Shown here one piece after another: positions 53,539 to 63,989 of a stretch of DNA of 64,000 nt. Positions within the stretch are counted from its first letter, which is position 1. Every line of letters starts with the position of its first letter. This DNA comes from Trichomonas vaginalis G3. Its lineage: Eukaryota; Parabasalia; Trichomonadida; Trichomonadidae. The stretch spans positions 62,001 to 126,000 of the forward strand of contig NW_026529215.1 in the NCBI RefSeq assembly GCF_026262505.1. The letters run 5' to 3'. The notes under the pieces were generated by a model. The model was given only the letters and a program-made list of their open reading frames with translations. It ran no database searches and had not been told where the DNA came from. Position numbers and translations under genes: made by a program.

Positions 53539-55944
53539 ATGCCACGTAAGCTACGTAAGAATATACGTAAGAGGAAGGGAGCATTGAAACATCCAATAGT
53601 AAAACTGACACCACAACAACAGTTGCAACAACAAATGCTGAATGACCCCACTATGTTGCAACAAATGTCAAGCAATCCTATGCTTTTAAACCGAGTTGTT
53701 GGTGCACAGAGTGGAGGTTTAAGAGCGGCACTTTTAGCGAAAATGGCAGGCTATGGTGGAGCTGCAGACGGAACAGCATATAACCCTCAAAGTCAAATGA
53801 ATTTGAGTTCACTCAAAAATCAAATAACAGATGTCAAAAAGTCAAACATAGACATACAGAAACAAATAAGTGAAAACGAAAAGAAACTAGAATATGACAG
53901 ACACACAAAGAAACTCAATGAGTTAAACGTAGAGAAAAAGAAGAAAGAAGAACAACTGAAAGAACTAAGTACAGAGGAATATGCGAAAAAAGTGTCAGAA
54001 AAAGCAGCAGAAGTAGCAAAAATGGAACAAGATGTTATAAATTTGAAAAACCATACTACTCAATATAAAGTACTGAAAGATGAAGAAATAAAACAAAAAG
54101 CCATGAAGACATATATGGATAGCGATGAGTATAAAAAAGAAGTTGAAGCAAATGTAAAGGCAGAAAAACTTTTACAGTTGCAAAACCAAACCGTACAGTA
54201 TGAAAACTTAGCACAAGAAAGTAAAAATAACGACGCAGCCATGCAAAAGGCAATGAAAAGCGCAGAATATATAAAAGCTAACAATGACTGGTTAGATGCC
54301 CAAGCCAACGCTAAAGCAGCCCAACTCATAGGGTCAATAAGGACAAAAATACAAGCGGATGAAGATAGTTCAAATGAAGCTTTAACAAATGCTGACTTTA
54401 AGAACGCTTTCGAAGCTCTTCATAGTAAGGTGAAACAAGTGAACGACTTCTCATCTGGAAAGAAACTGAAGTCTGAAGGTTTCGACAACGAGTTAAGAGA
54501 AGTAGCACAAAATATGACGAAAATAACAGATGCAGCAACGAGACAGGCAGTTCAAAGTGCCTATGACGCCGTTAGAGCAACTGTTGTGAAAAGTCAAGAA
54601 AAAGAGTTACAACAGACCAAAACAGACCTAGTAAATGCTTTCTTAAAAACGAAAAGTCAGGTAGGACATTACGCTGCAGATGGAACATATGTGCCAGCTG
54701 GTGGAACTTATATACCAGCTGTTGGAATTTATATACCACCAAACCCTCCAAGAGAAGCACCTGCACCAGGACTACCTAAAACATTTACATCGTCACATGG
54801 ACACAGACACAGGCATGCACCAAAACCAGCACAACAACCACCTCCACAACCAGCACAACAACCAACAGTTCAAAACCCTGCACAACCAGCACAACAACCA
54901 ACAGTTCAAAACCCTGCACAACCAGCACAGCAACCAACAGTTCAAAACCCTGCACAACAACCACCTCCACAAACAGAGCAAGGACATAAAAGAAGTAGAG
55001 AACAAGGAAACCAAGAATTCTTAAAAATGCTTAAAGAAGACTATGGTTACCCAGATACTATTGACTTTAGTGACAGATATAAAGAAGCTATTCGAAAGTT
55101 CAAGGAAGGAAATACTGACCCGAACCTATTTAGCTTTATGGCTCTGCACCAAAGGGGATATAATCTCAAACCTGGAAAATACAAGCTCGCTAAGGGATAT
55201 GATTTAATAGCATATCATCCAAATGACATGAACGAATTTACTCCGAGATATTTGATGTCAGAGCTAAATGACAATTTAACTCTCTTCATGAAACGCGTAA
55301 AAAATAGAGACGGAACGAAAGAAGAAAGGTTTATGAGTCCGGATGACTTAGAAAGGGAACTTGTTGAAAACGGTCTCGGAATATATGAAATGCCAGCAGA
55401 TGAGGTACAAGAAACTCCACAGGAAGAAGTTCAGATACAACCAGACATGGAAGAAATAGTTCAGCAACAACAGCTAGAAGAGCCTGAAGGAAACGAACAA
55501 GTCACTCCTTTGGAAACTAACTTCACAGAACTAGATGAAGATTTGGAACAGCCGAAAAATCTTGACCCTCAACAAGAGTATGCGGAGAATATGGAATATT
55601 TCCAAGAGTCTAAAAAAAATTCGGCTGACATAGTAGAAGAATATCGAAAAATGTTTGCCGACATACAAAAGACTCCAACACCAGATGAAAATATTCAGCA
55701 TAGAATGGAAGTACTGAAAGAAAATGTACACAAATACAACAACCCTTTTTACTTACGAGCATTTAACGTTCAATCTTCGGATGAACTCGGTGAAAATAAA
55801 AGGTTAAATTTCAAGAAAACATATAGAAATGAAACATTGTTTAAAGTTCATTCAGAACCTAACCAAGATGGAAACAAACCTACTTTTGTTTCTGCAGACG
55901 ATGGAACTACAATGAGATGGGGTCATAAAGCTAAACCCAGATAG
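53539..55944 (+). CDS. Polinton part: large coiled-coil / Pro-Gln-rich protein
   Basis: An 801-aa open frame. It has a very basic N-terminus (PRKLRKNIRKRKGALKHP), a Q-rich segment, a long charged coiled coil at about residues 85-215, an alanine-rich helical part, and a proline-rich linker with three near-identical copies of a QNPAQPAQQPTV unit at about 430-475. It ends in an E/Q-rich acidic region and a compact C-terminus. It lies just upstream of the capsid region, so a virion-associated or scaffold role is possible, but I recognise no domain. Looks whole. Confidence 0.65.
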   Translation: MPRKLRKNIRKRKGALKHPIVKLTPQQQLQQQMLNDPTMLQQMSSNPMLLNRVVGAQSGGLRAALLAKMAGYGGAADGTAYNPQSQMNLSSLKNQITDVKKSNIDIQKQISENEKKLEYDRHTKKLNELNVEKKKKEEQLKELSTEEYAKKVSEKAAEVAKMEQDVINLKNHTTQYKVLKDEEIKQKAMKTYMDSDEYKKEVEANVKAEKLLQLQNQTVQYENLAQESKNNDAAMQKAMKSAEYIKANNDWLDAQANAKAAQLIGSIRTKIQADEDSSNEALTNADFKNAFEALHSKVKQVNDFSSGKKLKSEGFDNELREVAQNMTKITDAATRQAVQSAYDAVRATVVKSQEKELQQTKTDLVNAFLKTKSQVGHYAADGTYVPAGGTYIPAVGIYIPPNPPREAPAPGLPKTFTSSHGHRHRHAPKPAQQPPPQPAQQPTVQNPAQPAQQPTVQNPAQPAQQPTVQNPAQQPPPQTEQGHKRSREQGNQEFLKMLKEDYGYPDTIDFSDRYKEAIRKFKEGNTDPNLFSFMALHQRGYNLKPGKYKLAKGYDLIAYHPNDMNEFTPRYLMSELNDNLTLFMKRVKNRDGTKEERFMSPDDLERELVENGLGIYEMPADEVQETPQEEVQIQPDMEEIVQQQQLEEPEGNEQVTPLETNFTELDEDLEQPKNLDPQQEYAENMEYFQESKKNSADIVEEYRKMFADIQKTPTPDENIQHRMEVLKENVHKYNNPFYLRAFNVQSSDELGENKRLNFKKTYRNETLFKVHSEPNQDGNKPTFVSADDGTTMRWGHKAKPR

Positions 55945-56840
55945 GTGGTTCATAAACTTACAACCACAATTCCAAGAAGTTGTAGAACGCAATGGAAGTC
56001 AATGTGAACCAGATATAGCTGGTATTTTCAGCGCGGCTTAATGCCATTGAAAGATATGAAAGATGCAGATATTTTGAACCAGTATGAAATGAACATGGCT
56101 GATGGAAATATAACACCTGACGTTCTAGAACATTTATCTCAAAGAACTACACAGAACCATAAAGATGGTATATTTGTGTGAAGAGTTTAGAAAGAAAGTA
56201 GGACAGCGAAGGAAGAGAACCTATTGTACATGACCTTGCAAACGAAAGTTTACAAAATGTCATAAAAACTTACTTGCAGACAATGAACGAGAAGGATGAA
56301 TATTTAAGAAAACTCAAATGGACAGTACCAAATGAAATGTTAGTATTGAAAAACATGTTCCTTGACAAAATAAAACCAACTACAGAAATAAATGACGCAA
56401 GACTGAAAGATTGGGTAAAAGCTTTCCCATTCACAAAAGATATATGGTAACATGGAAAGAAAACCAGAATGGCTACAAAAACATATATTTGGAAACGAGC
56501 ATATTCCATATGGACAGGCACTGTTTGAAGAGCTTGAACCGAAACTCAGGAAAGAGTCATGCAAACAATACGCGAAGACTCAAATACAGACTATGACAAA
56601 CTCTTTCTAGGATATAGGTTTACCTGAGATGTGGCGACCAGAGCCAAAAGGCAAAAAGGACATGGGAAATTTGCAACATACTAGAGATGAACATAATGCA
56701 AAGATGCAACAACTTCAAGCAGAGGGCAATGAAGGAAAAAGAAGAGTTAAAAACTCAGTCAGGAAGAAGTAAAGCTTTGGTCCACGTGGGTTCTATTATG
56801 ACATATAAATCCAACTATTCTATATTTTTACTCATATGAA
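55945..56840 (+). pseudogene. Polinton part: decayed coding stretch
   Basis: The sequence keeps coding-like composition in the direction of the neighbouring genes but in short, scattered frames, so it is a broken gene with several breaks. No domain recognised. Confidence 0.5.
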
Positions 56841-58466
56841 ATGTACGCCGCTCAGAATATAACGCCAACAGTTTTGGATGCTATGAATGGAAATGTTTCC
56901 GAATGGTATAACGAATGCGACAATGCCATTAGAAGGTCAGAAATAGTTCCTGGAACTTACGAATATACAACTGCTGTTTCTTATGGAAACGTAGGTGAGT
57001 TTGGAGAAGGTTCTTCAACAACAGTAGATATTGCTTGCGACAGGTTTCATATAATTTCTATTGACAACTCTTTCTTATACGTGAACAAGACATTGAAATA
57101 AAACCTTCTGCCAAGTTGTCTGACAAGAAAGGTTGCAATGGAATTTTCTATGTCGGATACCAATATGCTCCAGAAGTTTTCATGGGATATAAGATATATT
57201 CTAACTCTGACTTAGTTCAAACAGTAACATGGGCAAACTATGAATGGTTCGCTTTGAGAACTCAGTACAACCACAAGCGAGAGAACAAACAGACCAGTAT
57301 GCAACTATTGAGAAAATAAGAAGACTTGACCCTAACGTTCCAGGAGTTTATGTTAACCTTTCTGGACAAACTGCAGCAGCAGTAACCAAAGTAAAACTGA
57401 AACTTAGAGTTCCTTTGTCATTTTCCTCATCTTCAGGTTTTTAAGATACTTGCCAAACTGGGCAGGAAAAATTTCTATTGAACTTACTCCAAGCAAAAAT
57501 AAACTTAGTCATTGCACCAACGCAAGACCCATTCACTCTTACAGACGTAAAGGGAGCAAATCAAACGTCATTCGCCGAATTTTGCAAAGACAAAGTTGAC
57601 TTAGACTTTGGTTTCTCAAACCTCAACACTGAAGTAAACTATTATTTCAATGCTGCTGGAACTGCTTGGGACCCAGTTAAGTTACCATGCGAAAAATTTG
57701 AATGCAAGAAAAGAAAGCAGACTTGCAGTCTATATGTTGGACCCAGATATTTCAAATGCTTTAGCTGCCAAATATATTGCAGTTCCACTTATGTTCCCTA
57801 TACACCAAATATCTGTCAAAGACTTTGCAGGTGAAGTTGGAAACCAAAGTGCTGACCCAGGTGCAAGAACAGATATTGCCTTAACAACTGCAATGAAACA
57901 TGCAGATACTATGTTTGTACTGTTTCAGACGAACTATAAATGACTATTCTTGCTTCTACAACCCTGGTATTAAATACCATATAAACATAGATGGCAAATA
58001 TTATCCAAGAGAAGAAGATATTCTACAGTTGAAGGATATGAGGTCATACAACTTGACATTAGATGCTATGAACTTTAACAACAACTTCACAACAACCATT
58101 AACCCTGAAATGCAAAGTTCTATTATGCCATATGTGAAAGTATGGACCCATACAGGAGCTCAAAACACTCAATATACAAATGGAGACCGTTCAAACTTTT
58201 GGCTTGGCATTCCATTTGCTGACTCAGAAGACTTTATGGGTGGTATTTCAACTGTTGGTACAGTTCAAATACAATATACTGGTGACAGAGACGGTCCAAA
58301 TGAATTGAAAGCAAAGAAGTTTACAAAACCAATAGCACTTTTCACGGAAGAATGCTTTTTGAAGATTCGTTCGATGAAACCTGCTGGGGCTCCTCAGATT
58401 GGTATAACGACAGCTTCCATCGAGCAGATTTTGGCAGCAAGAGTCAGTAAGTTGTTCTTGAACTGA
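56841..58466 (+). pseudogene. Polinton part: major-capsid-like region, broken
   Basis: About 540 codons of coding-like sequence. Position in the element, length, and beta-rich composition suggest the double-jelly-roll major capsid gene; this is inference, not a motif match. It is broken in about four or five places. Confidence 0.5.
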
Positions 58467-58555
58467 CTTCTCTCCGTCAAATATTGACAGTACGCCAGTT
58501 TTGACATAAAATTGTATTATAAACTTACCTTTAGAAATATCGGTCAGTTTTGTTG

Positions 58556-58759
58556 TTATATTTTTGTCTGCTCAAGAACTTTCACCATCTCGGTTATACC
58601 AACTTTCTTTGCTTTATGAAAATATTTTGGTTCAGCAAAGACTGCTATTCTATAACATTTTCCATTGTTTGTATAAAGAACTACTCTGTCAATGAACTTG
58701 TATTGTTTGTGTGTGTAAACTTGTTTTGCTTCAATTCGAAGAGATACTAATACGTCCAT
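58556..58759 (-). CDS. Polinton part: small minus-strand ORF
   Basis: A 67-aa frame from an ATG with non-AT-driven composition (MDVLVSLRIEAKQVYTHKQ). It sits between the capsid-like region and the next plus-strand ORF. No family recognised. Confidence 0.35.
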   Translation of the reverse strand: MDVLVSLRIEAKQVYTHKQYKFIDRVVLYTNNGKCYRIAVFAEPKYFHKAKKVGITEMVKVLEQTKI

Positions 58760-58874
58760 CTTTTTATTCTAAGTAAAATGTCATTTCCGAAAAATAGAAG
58801 CGTAAGTGTTTCAAAAGGTTTAATGGCGGTGGCAGATGTGAAGTTAAATTCACCAACTCAAACAAACAGTCAAA

Positions 58875-59240
58875 GTGTTTGTTGTCAATGTCAAAGAAAG
58901 AGATGTTGAAGTGGGGAAACCATACGAAGACGAAGATGGTATAACAATAGTTCCTGTAAAAGAACAACCAACATACCCTGAAGTTAGCAGAGACTTAAGT
59001 TCTGTTGCAGATATTCGAAACGACTACCAACAACTTAAAGACAAACTTAAAACTCAGGAGAAGATTTGTCAAGCTTTGGGTATAATGTTAAACTTGGTTG
59101 AGCACAACCCTGTAAAAGTGAACTCATATGTCATCGCACCTCATGAAGTTTTGAAAGAACTATTGAAACTTTTGACAGGCAGACGATATAAACATCAAAG
59201 AAATAGAGCCCGACATTGCTTGCTGTGGTGTTTCATATAA
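58875..59240 (+). CDS. Polinton part: hypothetical protein
   Basis: A 121-codon frame with a charged, helical central part (VADIRNDYQQLKDKLKTQEK). Coding-like sequence also continues a little beyond it towards 59358 in other frames, so the gene may be broken once. Function unknown. Confidence 0.4.
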   Translation: MFVVNVKERDVEVGKPYEDEDGITIVPVKEQPTYPEVSRDLSSVADIRNDYQQLKDKLKTQEKICQALGIMLNLVEHNPVKVNSYVIAPHEVLKELLKLLTGRRYKHQRNRARHCLLWCFI

Positions 59241-59362
59241 TGTCATTGACAAGATATACGTTATGAAAGGAGGTGAGACGTTGAACTTAAAATATAGTTT
59301 CCCAGACGTCATAAAAATATTTGACGACCACAACATTTCATTAAAATTTAGTTGCTAAGTAA

Positions 59363-60169
59363 ATGGCAGAAGACACAATGGTTTATACTATTACGACTAA
59401 AAACCCTGAGTCATATAATTCTATAACAACAAACTTACAAAGTCCTCAAGGACGATATTGTAAACTAACCTTAAACACAATGACGACTAAAGCTTGTTTT
59501 GCTCTTTTGACACCAGAAGATTTTATTGTTGTGAATGGTAAAAAATACTCCTTTGAAGATACTTACTCAGATATACCACCAACAGGTTTTGTTGACTTAT
59601 TTAATACTTTAAGGACGGATGTAACATGTGCTGCAACTAGAGCAGGTTTCATTATGTTTGGATGTCCGACTGAGTTTACTATAAACGATATGAGCTATAA
59701 TACAAAACTTATTTCTGGTTTTTACTACCAACAGTTTCCTATAACAGGAAAAGGTGTCATACAAGGTCTATCTATTCCATTGACTTTAAGCACACCTATT
59801 TTATATATTGTTTCAAACTTAGGTTCAAAGTGTTATTCGAATATCGACAGAAACTACTATGACCAAAAGATACTCATGCGTATAAACAACACTTTCTCTG
59901 CTGGTTTGCCTATTGTTCATTCGAATGCAGAATTTTCAACCTTAGTGAACTCAAACACTTTGGCAAGTATAACGTTGACATTAGTTGACGCAAACTTTGT
60001 TCCTGTAAAACTTTTATGTCCTATGTATTTGTCAATGACGGCAGAAAGTTTCGAATTGGAAGATGCAACTGGTGAAAGTATTGTACTACAAGAACAACTT
60101 CAACAACAAATAGCTCAAGAACAACAAATGCAACAAATGGAACAAATGCAACAACAAAGTCAAGAATAA
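59363..60169 (+). CDS. Polinton part: probable minor capsid (penton-like) protein
   Basis: A whole 268-aa frame, beta-rich with many T, S, N and Y residues and a long Gln-rich tail (QQQIAQEQQMQQMEQMQ). Single-jelly-roll penton proteins of Polintons have this size and sit next to the major capsid gene. The assignment rests on size, position and composition only. Confidence 0.45.
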   Translation: MAEDTMVYTITTKNPESYNSITTNLQSPQGRYCKLTLNTMTTKACFALLTPEDFIVVNGKKYSFEDTYSDIPPTGFVDLFNTLRTDVTCAATRAGFIMFGCPTEFTINDMSYNTKLISGFYYQQFPITGKGVIQGLSIPLTLSTPILYIVSNLGSKCYSNIDRNYYDQKILMRINNTFSAGLPIVHSNAEFSTLVNSNTLASITLTLVDANFVPVKLLCPMYLSMTAESFELEDATGESIVLQEQLQQQIAQEQQMQQMEQMQQQSQE

Positions 60170-60198
60170 AAAAAATATTTTTTTTTATTTTTATAAAA

Positions 60199-61434
60199 AT
60201 GTACAGAATAGACGTTTCAGATTTTTATGACTTCCAAGCCTTCAGAAATATGTGTCCATTTAGAGACTATAACAAAGCAGTCGAGAATTTGAAACGTTTA
60301 GTCATTTATGTCGACTCTGCCCCAGAATGTTATGTCATGAAAGAATGGGATGTTGTCTTTAACAAACCAAGAGCGACAATAGTTTCAGAACAAGAATGTA
60401 GACAAAAACTTAAGAAAATAAAAGTCGTACAGGTTGGTATGAAGATGTTAGATGCTTGGGATATCTTATTGTCAAAGTTAGAAGATTTTTCAGTTCGTGG
60501 TATAAAGTTCTATACACCTTCTCCAAACTTCTATTCTATCTTCACTGGATATAAATACGAACAAGTAGAATGGAAAGAAAATATTATAGAAGCTTGGTTA
60601 GACCATGTCAAAGAAATTATATGCAATGGAAACGAAAGAGTCTATGAGTATATCTTATGTTGGTTTGCAAACATCTTACAACATCCAAGTGCTAAAAATG
60701 AAACTGCTCTCATTATAATTGGAAAACAAGGAACTGGTAAGAACACTTTCTTTACAGATATCTTGTGCAAACTGTTAGAGGGCTATTCGAACCCTAATAT
60801 GACAAACTTAGAAAACATCTGCGGTAAATTTAACTCTTCAATAGAGAATATGAAACTTATAGTATGTAACGAACTTCAAAGTATAGATACAACAAAGGTT
60901 TTAAACTCAGATGCTTTGAAGAGTCTTATAACAGACAAAGTTGGAGTTGTTGAAAGAAAGTATAGAGACCAAAGAGTTTGTGAAAATGTTGCAAACTTCG
61001 TCATGGTTTCAAACAATGCTGTTCCGATGAAGTTAGAAAGTTCTGACAGAAGATATGTAGTTGTCAGAACGTCAGAAGCTCATATGCAAGATACAGAATA
61101 TTTTGACGACTTAGCAGAAACTTTGACACCTAACTTTTACAACCACTTGTTCTCATATTTTATGACATTAGATATTTCAAAGTTCAATCCAAGACAAATT
61201 CCATATACCGAAGAAAGACAAACATTGTTAGAAGCAAACAAGAGTGTATATGAACTGTTTATAGATGAGACTAACTTTGAGTGTTTAGATGAAAGGTCTT
61301 TGTACGACTCGTATAAACAATATTGTCAAGAGTATGGTTATATGACAGCATCTAAACGAACATTCTTGGCAAATGTCAAAAATCTTTTAGATGTTCAGAA
61401 CGGCGTATATACAAAGAAAAATTTTTCTGAGTAA
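60199..61434 (+). CDS. Polinton part: superfamily 3 helicase
   Basis: A whole 411-aa frame. Walker A is IIIGKQGTGKNTFF near residues 173-186, Walker B-like LIVCNELQSI near 219-228, then DALKSLITDKVGVVERKYRD and the sensor-type FVMVSNNAVPMKLESSDRRY. This is the D5/P4-type SF3 helicase signature seen in virophages, Polinton-like viruses and some Polintons; it would unwind the element's DNA for replication. No primase motif is evident in the N-terminal part. Confidence 0.8.
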   Translation: MYRIDVSDFYDFQAFRNMCPFRDYNKAVENLKRLVIYVDSAPECYVMKEWDVVFNKPRATIVSEQECRQKLKKIKVVQVGMKMLDAWDILLSKLEDFSVRGIKFYTPSPNFYSIFTGYKYEQVEWKENIIEAWLDHVKEIICNGNERVYEYILCWFANILQHPSAKNETALIIIGKQGTGKNTFFTDILCKLLEGYSNPNMTNLENICGKFNSSIENMKLIVCNELQSIDTTKVLNSDALKSLITDKVGVVERKYRDQRVCENVANFVMVSNNAVPMKLESSDRRYVVVRTSEAHMQDTEYFDDLAETLTPNFYNHLFSYFMTLDISKFNPRQIPYTEERQTLLEANKSVYELFIDETNFECLDERSLYDSYKQYCQEYGYMTASKRTFLANVKNLLDVQNGVYTKKNFSE

Positions 61435-61469
61435 ATTTTAAAAAAATATTTTTTTATCCGATAGAAAAG

Positions 61470-61890
61470 ATGACGAAATATATTTCAGTAAATAAGTACA
61501 TGACAGAAGTCAAAGAAGAACTAGACCCATTCGCTTATTTGAATGTTTACTTCTACCATTTTGAAAAGTCTACATTTGACAAAGTTTGGAACATCGAACC
61601 AGTTAAGTTTGCTATTGTGACTAAAAATGGTGCGAAATTTGAAGACTTAGACATAGAAGGTTTGTTAGCAGTCAAAGAAAATTTTGACAGAAGGTTCTAA
61701 ACCTTAAAGAAGGCAAAGCATACAAACTTGTTATACCTTATGAACCAAAGAAAGCAGACGACTATGAATATTATGAGTCTAAGATAGTTGAAGTTCAAGG
61801 TAAGTTGGGTAAAAAGATTTTAGAGTCTAAGCCAGTGTTTGCCCCTAAAGAGGAAGAGAACATTGACATTGACCCGAAATGTTCTAAAAA
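61470..61890 (+). pseudogene. Polinton part: unknown protein, about one break
   Basis: A coding-like stretch of about 140 codons starting MTKYISVNKYMTEVKEELDP. No domain recognised; about one break. Confidence 0.4.
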
Positions 61891-61903
61891 TAAAATTTTA
61901 TTT

Positions 61904-62381
61904 TTACATGTCAAATTTCTTTTTCTCTGGAACTGGTTCAGGTTCTTTCTTCTCTTCTTCTACTTTCTTTTCTTCTACTTTCTTTTCTTTCTTTTCTCTC
62001 TTCTTCTTCTTCTCTGGTGGAGTTATGTCAAATTTGGCGCAACCATATTTATGTAAAAGTTCTTTGTCCTTTAATAGCTCTTCTATTCTGTTTCCTATTT
62101 CATCTTCAAGAACAGCGCATGTGTCTTCTTTGCATTCTAAGAACGTTTTGTTGGACTTCATCTTTCCAATCGGCGTCATCTCTGTCAACAAGTCTGTCAT
62201 TGACAAACTTAAAGACTTCTCTGCCTAATGTTTTATGGTTCTTGTCATATTCCCAGAAACAGAACTTTAGAACAAATTCACCTTTCTTGTTTACACTATG
62301 TAAGATTTTATGGTCGACAGAAGTTTTAGAGTCAAAAAGCTTGTCTCGAATATAGATAGCGAAATCGCTAGACATTTTCAA
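61904..62381 (-). pseudogene. Polinton part: minus-strand gene with K/E-rich tail, about one break
   Basis: A minus-strand coding-like stretch of about 160 codons from ATG 62381. Its C-terminal end is a low-complexity Lys/Glu tract ending PVPEKKKFDM. Divergent from the ATPase gene with about 30 bp between starts. About one break; function unknown. Confidence 0.45.
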
Positions 62382-62411
62382 AAAGATAAAAATTTTAATT
62401 TTTCTAAAAAT

Positions 62412-63287
62412 ATGTTAGAAAAAAAGTTTGCTGACATTGACAAGAAATTTGAGAATGTTTTAAACAAGAACAAGAGGAAGTTAGAAAATGCTCAGATAAA
62501 ACCCATACATGACAAGTTCCTATTTGCTCAGAATGGTATAACAGGTCTAATCGCACCACCTGGGTCGGGCAAGACTTTCACTTATCTTAAAATGGCTGCA
62601 CAACAACAAGAACTAGATGAGAAGAACCCATTCTATGAGTTAGTTGTCATTTGTAGTACTTCTGGTCAATTTGACCAAACCGTCAATTCGTTCAAAGATA
62701 TTATAAAGAAGTCTAAGTTAGTATGTATAAAAGACTCTGAGTTGTTAGATTGGATAAAGAAGTACCAAAGAAGAGTTTTGAAGTACAATGCTATAAATGA
62801 GTATATAAATTCTAAGTTTAAAGACCCAAATGAGGAAATGCAGAGAATATTAGAGAAGAAACACTTCAGAAACAAACAGAAAGAGATAGAATACATTTCG
62901 AAGAAATTGCAATCTTACGATTGGAAGACATACCCTCATAGATGTCTTCTTATCTTAGATGACTTTGCTTCTCATCCTTTGTTAAAGAACAGAGAACAAG
63001 ATATGTGTCGAATTCTTAAGAAGCTCAGACACTTTAACATTTCAGTTGTCATTTGTGTACAGACAGCAAAGAGTTTAAGTAAGGATGTAAAGAGAATACT
63101 TACTGACATTGTACTTTTCCCTGGATTGTCCGAAGACGATTTCATGGAACTTATGAAAGAGTCCATGGCAGGTAAGTTTGACAGACATGAACTATGGGAG
63201 AAGTACAAAGTCATACAAGACCCTCATACTTCTTTCAGAATTCACATCTACGCGAACAAAGTTCAAATTGTAAAAAGTCAAGCTTGA
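62412..63287 (+). CDS. Polinton part: A32/FtsK-like genome-packaging ATPase
   Basis: About 291 aa if it starts at ATG 62412, chosen because the longer open frame from 62310 overlaps the divergent gene. Walker A IAPPGSGKTFTYLKMA, Walker B RCLLILDDFASHPLL, and ISVVICVQT as the following strand with a polar sensor residue. These match the packaging ATPases (HerA/FtsK clade, poxvirus A32-like) that are a core part of Polintons. Looks whole. Confidence 0.8.
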   Translation: MLEKKFADIDKKFENVLNKNKRKLENAQIKPIHDKFLFAQNGITGLIAPPGSGKTFTYLKMAAQQQELDEKNPFYELVVICSTSGQFDQTVNSFKDIIKKSKLVCIKDSELLDWIKKYQRRVLKYNAINEYINSKFKDPNEEMQRILEKKHFRNKQKEIEYISKKLQSYDWKTYPHRCLLILDDFASHPLLKNREQDMCRILKKLRHFNISVVICVQTAKSLSKDVKRILTDIVLFPGLSEDDFMELMKESMAGKFDRHELWEKYKVIQDPHTSFRIHIYANKVQIVKSQA

Positions 63288-63424
63288 AAAATAAAGAGTT
63301 CATCTACTCTACTTGTTTGAAGTTGTCAAAATACTCTGTTATTTTTCACGATTTTCATGAGTTTTGGCTACCCCTGTAAAAGTCGGTCTAGAGAAATTTC
63401 ATGAAATTTGGTCATTTTTCAGCA

Positions 63425-63686
63425 AAAATATATTTTAGGTGAAGAGGTGAGATTTCACCTCTTTTTTCACCTCTTTTTTCACCTCAGTTATTTTATAAGC
63501 GTTTCACATGGTAAACGTTATTTTTTAAATTTTGTGAAAACTCAACGGTTTGACACAACCCTAAAAATTATTTTACTCAGAATTTTGTTGCTGAATTCAA
63601 TAAAAATATATTTTAGGTGAAGAGGTGAGATTTCACCTCTTTTTTCACCTCTTTTTTCACCTGTTATTTTATAAGCGTTTTACATG
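63425..63686. repeat. Duplicated hairpin block between convergent Polinton genes
   Basis: The block at about 63425-63509 recurs at about 63600-63686 (176 bp apart). Each copy contains AGGTGAAGAGGTGA followed by TTCACCTCTTTTTTCACCT, which folds as a stem, plus a shared TTATTTTATAAGCGTTT stretch. Placed between the convergent ATPase and minus-strand ORF, it may serve as a bidirectional 3'-end signal. Confidence 0.7.
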
Positions 63687-63989
63687 AATTGTATGATGTA
63701 TATTTGAAATCCTAAACAATTTCGTAGCTTCTATTTCTTCTGTCAGTACATCGAATGTTTTAACGATACCGAAAGTTTCTTTATACTTCTTCTTGACGTC
63801 AGATAGAAGGAAATCGTCAGCAGTTGGATAGTTTTTGTTCAGAAATGCTAACATGTTCATTTTATCTTCTGCTGGTTTCTCTACTTCTTTCTTTAAGTCA
63901 GCATAGTCGTTTCGCATACGTTCTATCTCTTTGACGGAGTAGTTATATTTCCTCATTGCTGCTTTACATTTTGAACATTGCGGGTTCAT
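63669..63989 (-). CDS. Polinton part: small protein with N-terminal CxxC
   Basis: A 106-aa frame from ATG 63989, with the frame open upstream to the window edge, so the start may be further right. It begins NPQCSKCKAAMRKYNYS; CxxC could be half of a zinc site. The remainder is charged and helical. Function unknown. Confidence 0.4.
   Translation of the reverse strand: MNPQCSKCKAAMRKYNYSVKEIERMRNDYADLKKEVEKPAEDKMNMLAFLNKNYPTADDFLLSDVKKKYKETFGIVKTFDVLTEEIEATKLFRISNIHHTIHVKRL

Noticed and set aside
54056-55014. Several ORFs on other frames across the 801-aa Polinton protein
   Set aside because: Cys/Trp/Leu-rich readings of a Gln/Lys-rich coding region; shadows.
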